The notes under the pieces were generated by a model. The model worked only from the letters and a program-made list of their open reading frames with translations, did not search any database and was not told the DNA's origin. Below are positions 6,413 through 7,904 of a stretch of DNA of 7,904 nucleotides, piece after piece. The stretch comes from a bacterium. GTDB lineage: Bacteria; Ratteibacteria; UBA8468; B48-G9; DTJG01. Where the stretch lies: assembly GCA_026418655.1 (NCBI GenBank), contig JAOAAW010000168.1, forward strand, positions 1 to 7,904, given 5' to 3'. How positions within the stretch are numbered: the first letter of the stretch is position 1; each line of letters begins with the position of its first letter. The translations under genes and the position numbers were made by a program.

Positions 6413-6441
6413 ATTATACTGTATATTTATACAGTAGTCAA
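6413..6441 (-). promoter_or_regulatory. SOS-controlled promoter of the lexA operon
   Basis: On the minus strand TTGACT (6441-6436), exactly 17 bp, then a perfect TATAAT (6418-6413). The spacer holds the core of the SOS box, so LexA binding and RNA polymerase binding exclude each other. Confidence 0.88.
6417..6436. promoter_or_regulatory. LexA binding site (SOS box)
   Basis: TACTGTATATTTATACAGTA is a 20-bp palindrome with perfect 9-bp arms around TT. It differs from the E. coli consensus only in the AT core and keeps CTGT-N8-ACAG. It overlaps both promoter boxes of lexA. Confidence 0.93.
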
Positions 6442-6474
6442 GACATAAAACTTGTCTTAATATTTACCTTAAAC

Positions 6475-7794
6475 TTATTTTTTTATTAACTGTTGCTCTG
6501 GAATTGCACCGCAACATTGAGTAAAAAACTCCAGAATTTCCCTTGTTGCTTTTCTTGGTCCCCTTACTATAAGACGTGCACTTTCTGTAGTAAGTCGTTC
6601 ACGGATATCAGGAATAGCCATACCCATTTCAAGTGGGCTTTTTAAATCATATCTTTTCCTGTTGAAATAAAGATCTATATTGGCTGAATATTTTGCAGCT
6701 ATTTGAGTCACAGGCATTACAGGCCTCAGATGAAAATCTTCAATTCTGTATGGAGAAATAACGAAAGATACTGTTTCAAGTATATATTCATCGGGATCTG
6801 TTCCAAGAGACTGAAATATCTGTTCTGCAAGGTTCTTACCAGCGTTTGCAAAAAAAACAACAAAGGGTAGGATAAATAACTCCACACACTTCTTAATATC
6901 GTTAAAACGAATATCTCTTAGACCAAGCTTATACTCGGAAAGTCTGGTTAATCTTTCAGTATGCCTCTCATAAAAATGAATAAGAGAACGTGCCATCTCA
7001 AAAAGATGAAGATTAACAGAAATATGTCCCCTTAAAGAAATAAGAGCGGGTAATCCTTTTGCTATATCTGTGTTTCCAATATATGTGTCATACATTGATT
7101 GCAGTCTATGGTATCCAGACCTGAAATTTTCCAAAGATTCCTCTGTAATTTTGGTTTTCAGGTCACGATCATTTGAAAACATCTCAAGATCCTGGCCAAG
7201 ATCAAGAAATTTTAATAAAAAATTTATTACGCGGTCCCTATCGCCTGTGTCCTGCTGTTCTAAATCAGAGGGAAGCATCTTTCTGTAAGGAATCTCAAAA
7301 TTAACAAAACTGCTCTGATTGATATCATATTTTGGAAGAATATCAAGATTTTCACCTTCAAGAATAATTTCACGTGAAAAAATTATAAGGGTTTCAATTA
7401 AAAAATTAAGGTTGTTTTCAAGAGTATGCAAGAACTCTTTCTCTTTTTCAGGCGCCAAATTGAGATAATAAGACTCATAGCGTGAAATAATATGCAAATT
7501 TTGAAAAATTGCCTGGGTAAACCATCTTATAGAAGCAATCAATTCCCTGAAATAAAAAAAAGTCTTGTTATTACCAGCACCATGGTCATCAAGAAAACCC
7601 TCTATTTTATCACTTTCCTTAGTAAATGTTACAAAGAATTCCTTGCTGCAAGACTTGCTATGTTCAATGAAATATTTTGCTATATCAAAAAAGCTTGAGG
7701 TAATTTCCCTCAGTTTAGGAATAAAAACTTCCTGTATCTCTTTGGGACTCATAATTTCTTCCAGAGATCTTGAAGCCCTTCCCGCATTGTTCAC
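6475..7794 (-). CDS. Large protein with C-terminal HPr-like phosphocarrier domain
   Basis: A 439-residue cytoplasmic protein with two parts. Residues 1 to about 345 are mostly predicted helical, rich in charged and aromatic residues (for example FFDIAKYFIEHSK, RELIASIRWFTQAIFQ), with no family I recognise and no clear membrane segment. Residues about 346-430 resemble HPr of the sugar phosphotransferase system: FHLRPV (354-359) aligns with the GLHxRPA active site, with His355, Arg357 and Pro358, and KSPLEMG (385-391) aligns with the Ser46 loop. The His-Ser distance is 31 residues, as in HPr, and IVRGPRKATREILEFF ends the domain like the last HPr helix. The start is GTG 7792-7794, because AAGGAGGG lies 9 nt upstream; ATG 7752 is the alternative. 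A reading from further upstream would enter the tRNA. It may be phosphorylated by enzyme I or HPr kinase; its output is unknown. Confidence 0.85.
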   Translation of the reverse strand: MNNAGRASRSLEEIMSPKEIQEVFIPKLREITSSFFDIAKYFIEHSKSCSKEFFVTFTKESDKIEGFLDDHGAGNNKTFFYFRELIASIRWFTQAIFQNLHIISRYESYYLNLAPEKEKEFLHTLENNLNFLIETLIIFSREIILEGENLDILPKYDINQSSFVNFEIPYRKMLPSDLEQQDTGDRDRVINFLLKFLDLGQDLEMFSNDRDLKTKITEESLENFRSGYHRLQSMYDTYIGNTDIAKGLPALISLRGHISVNLHLFEMARSLIHFYERHTERLTRLSEYKLGLRDIRFNDIKKCVELFILPFVVFFANAGKNLAEQIFQSLGTDPDEYILETVSFVISPYRIEDFHLRPVMPVTQIAAKYSANIDLYFNRKRYDLKSPLEMGMAIPDIRERLTTESARLIVRGPRKATREILEFFTQCCGAIPEQQLIKK

Positions 7795-7803
7795 TGACGA
7801 AGA

Positions 7804-7811
7804 CCCTCCTT
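7804..7811 (-). promoter_or_regulatory. Strong ribosome binding site deciding the GTG start
   Basis: AAGGAGGG on the minus strand, 9 nt before the GTG at 7794, between the tRNA and the HPr-like gene. It is the strongest Shine-Dalgarno in the window and the reason for choosing GTG over the downstream ATG. Confidence 0.7.
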
Positions 7812-7822
7812 GGAAGAATTTG

Positions 7823-7894
7823 TGGAGGTAATCGGATTCGAACCGACAACCTTCCGCGTGCAAGGCGGACGCTCTCCCGTTGAGCTATACCCCC
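7823..7894 (-). tRNA. tRNA-Ala(UGC)
   Basis: A complete 72-nt cloverleaf. The acceptor stem GGGGGTA pairs with TACCTCC (one G-T pair). The D arm contains AGCTCAACGGGAGAGC, the anticodon stem CCGCC/GGCGG type region encloses loop CTTGCAC with anticodon TGC at 7862-7860, and the T arm has GTCGG-TTCGAAT-CCGAT. It closely resembles bacterial alanine tRNAs. The discriminator is A at 7823, and CCA is not encoded, so a CCA-adding enzyme is needed. The next gene starts 28 bp downstream on the same strand, with no promoter visible between them. Confidence 0.95.
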
Positions 7895-7904
7895 AATGTA
7901 AAGT

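Noticed and set aside
6393..6413. Longer LexA reading from a TTG at 6411-6413.
   Set aside because: The TTG is within the -10 box of the lexA promoter and upstream of the likely transcript start; the ATG at 6392 has a ribosome binding site and matches the family start.
6440..6458. Small inverted repeat AAGACA/TGTCTT after the HPr-like gene as a terminator.
   Set aside because: Six base pairs with a 7-nt loop and no T run on the minus strand; too weak, and it abuts the lexA -35 box.
7795..7863. Upstream extension of the HPr-like gene to a TTG at 7863.
   Set aside because: The extension would be coded by the anticodon and T arms of the tRNA gene; the GTG with AAGGAGGG is much better.
1..7904. 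CRISPR arrays, insertion sequences, prophage or integron parts.
   Set aside because: No regularly spaced repeats, transposase or integrase motifs or terminal inverted repeats were seen on either strand; the tRNA shows no attachment-site duplication in the window.

Overview
The window is AT-rich bacterial chromosome with two separate neighbourhoods. Two pseudopilins (one with the intact H-x9-DG signature), a hybrid GntR/LacI-type regulator and a sialidase-like plus TIM-barrel sugar-hydrolase pair suggest a polysaccharide-degrading bacterium of the PVC type (Lentisphaerota or Planctomycetota) or a candidate phylum such as Omnitrophota. This is inference from gene content; no marker gene here settles the lineage.

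Left part (1-4353): a divergent sugar locus. A repressor gene (292-1374, minus strand) is followed 5 bp later by a pseudopilin that runs off the window at base 1. In the opposite direction run a sialidase-like gene (about 1437-2305), a TIM-barrel hydrolase-like gene (2302-3767) and a second, divergent pseudopilin (3733-4353), with overlapping ends. Two consensus-like promoters face each other and share an AT-only inverted repeat (1376-1394), which is a good candidate operator for the repressor. The minus-strand promoter predicts a leaderless repressor mRNA. Both hydrolase genes are broken: the sialidase frame has no start codon and is one base out of phase with a well-placed ATG, and the barrel gene is split at a run of five C. 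The other genes in the window are intact, so this looks more like decay of one operon than general sequence error.

Middle part (4325-6441, minus strand): a compact SOS mutagenesis operon, lexA - small DUF6504-like gene - dinB, with 0-1 bp between genes. It is driven by a near-consensus promoter whose 17-bp spacer is almost filled by a perfect E. coli-type SOS box. LexA keeps all autocleavage residues, and DinB keeps its catalytic carboxylates and a beta-clamp motif. The dinB end overlaps the end of the second pseudopilin by 29 bp, tail to tail.

Right part (6475-7894, minus strand): a tRNA-Ala(UGC) lies 28 bp upstream of a 439-residue protein that seems not to be a standard family. It has a long, mostly helical N-terminal region and a C-terminal HPr-like domain in which the His-x-Arg-Pro site and the regulatory Ser keep the exact spacing of PTS HPr. 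This fusion is the most novel-looking protein in the window.
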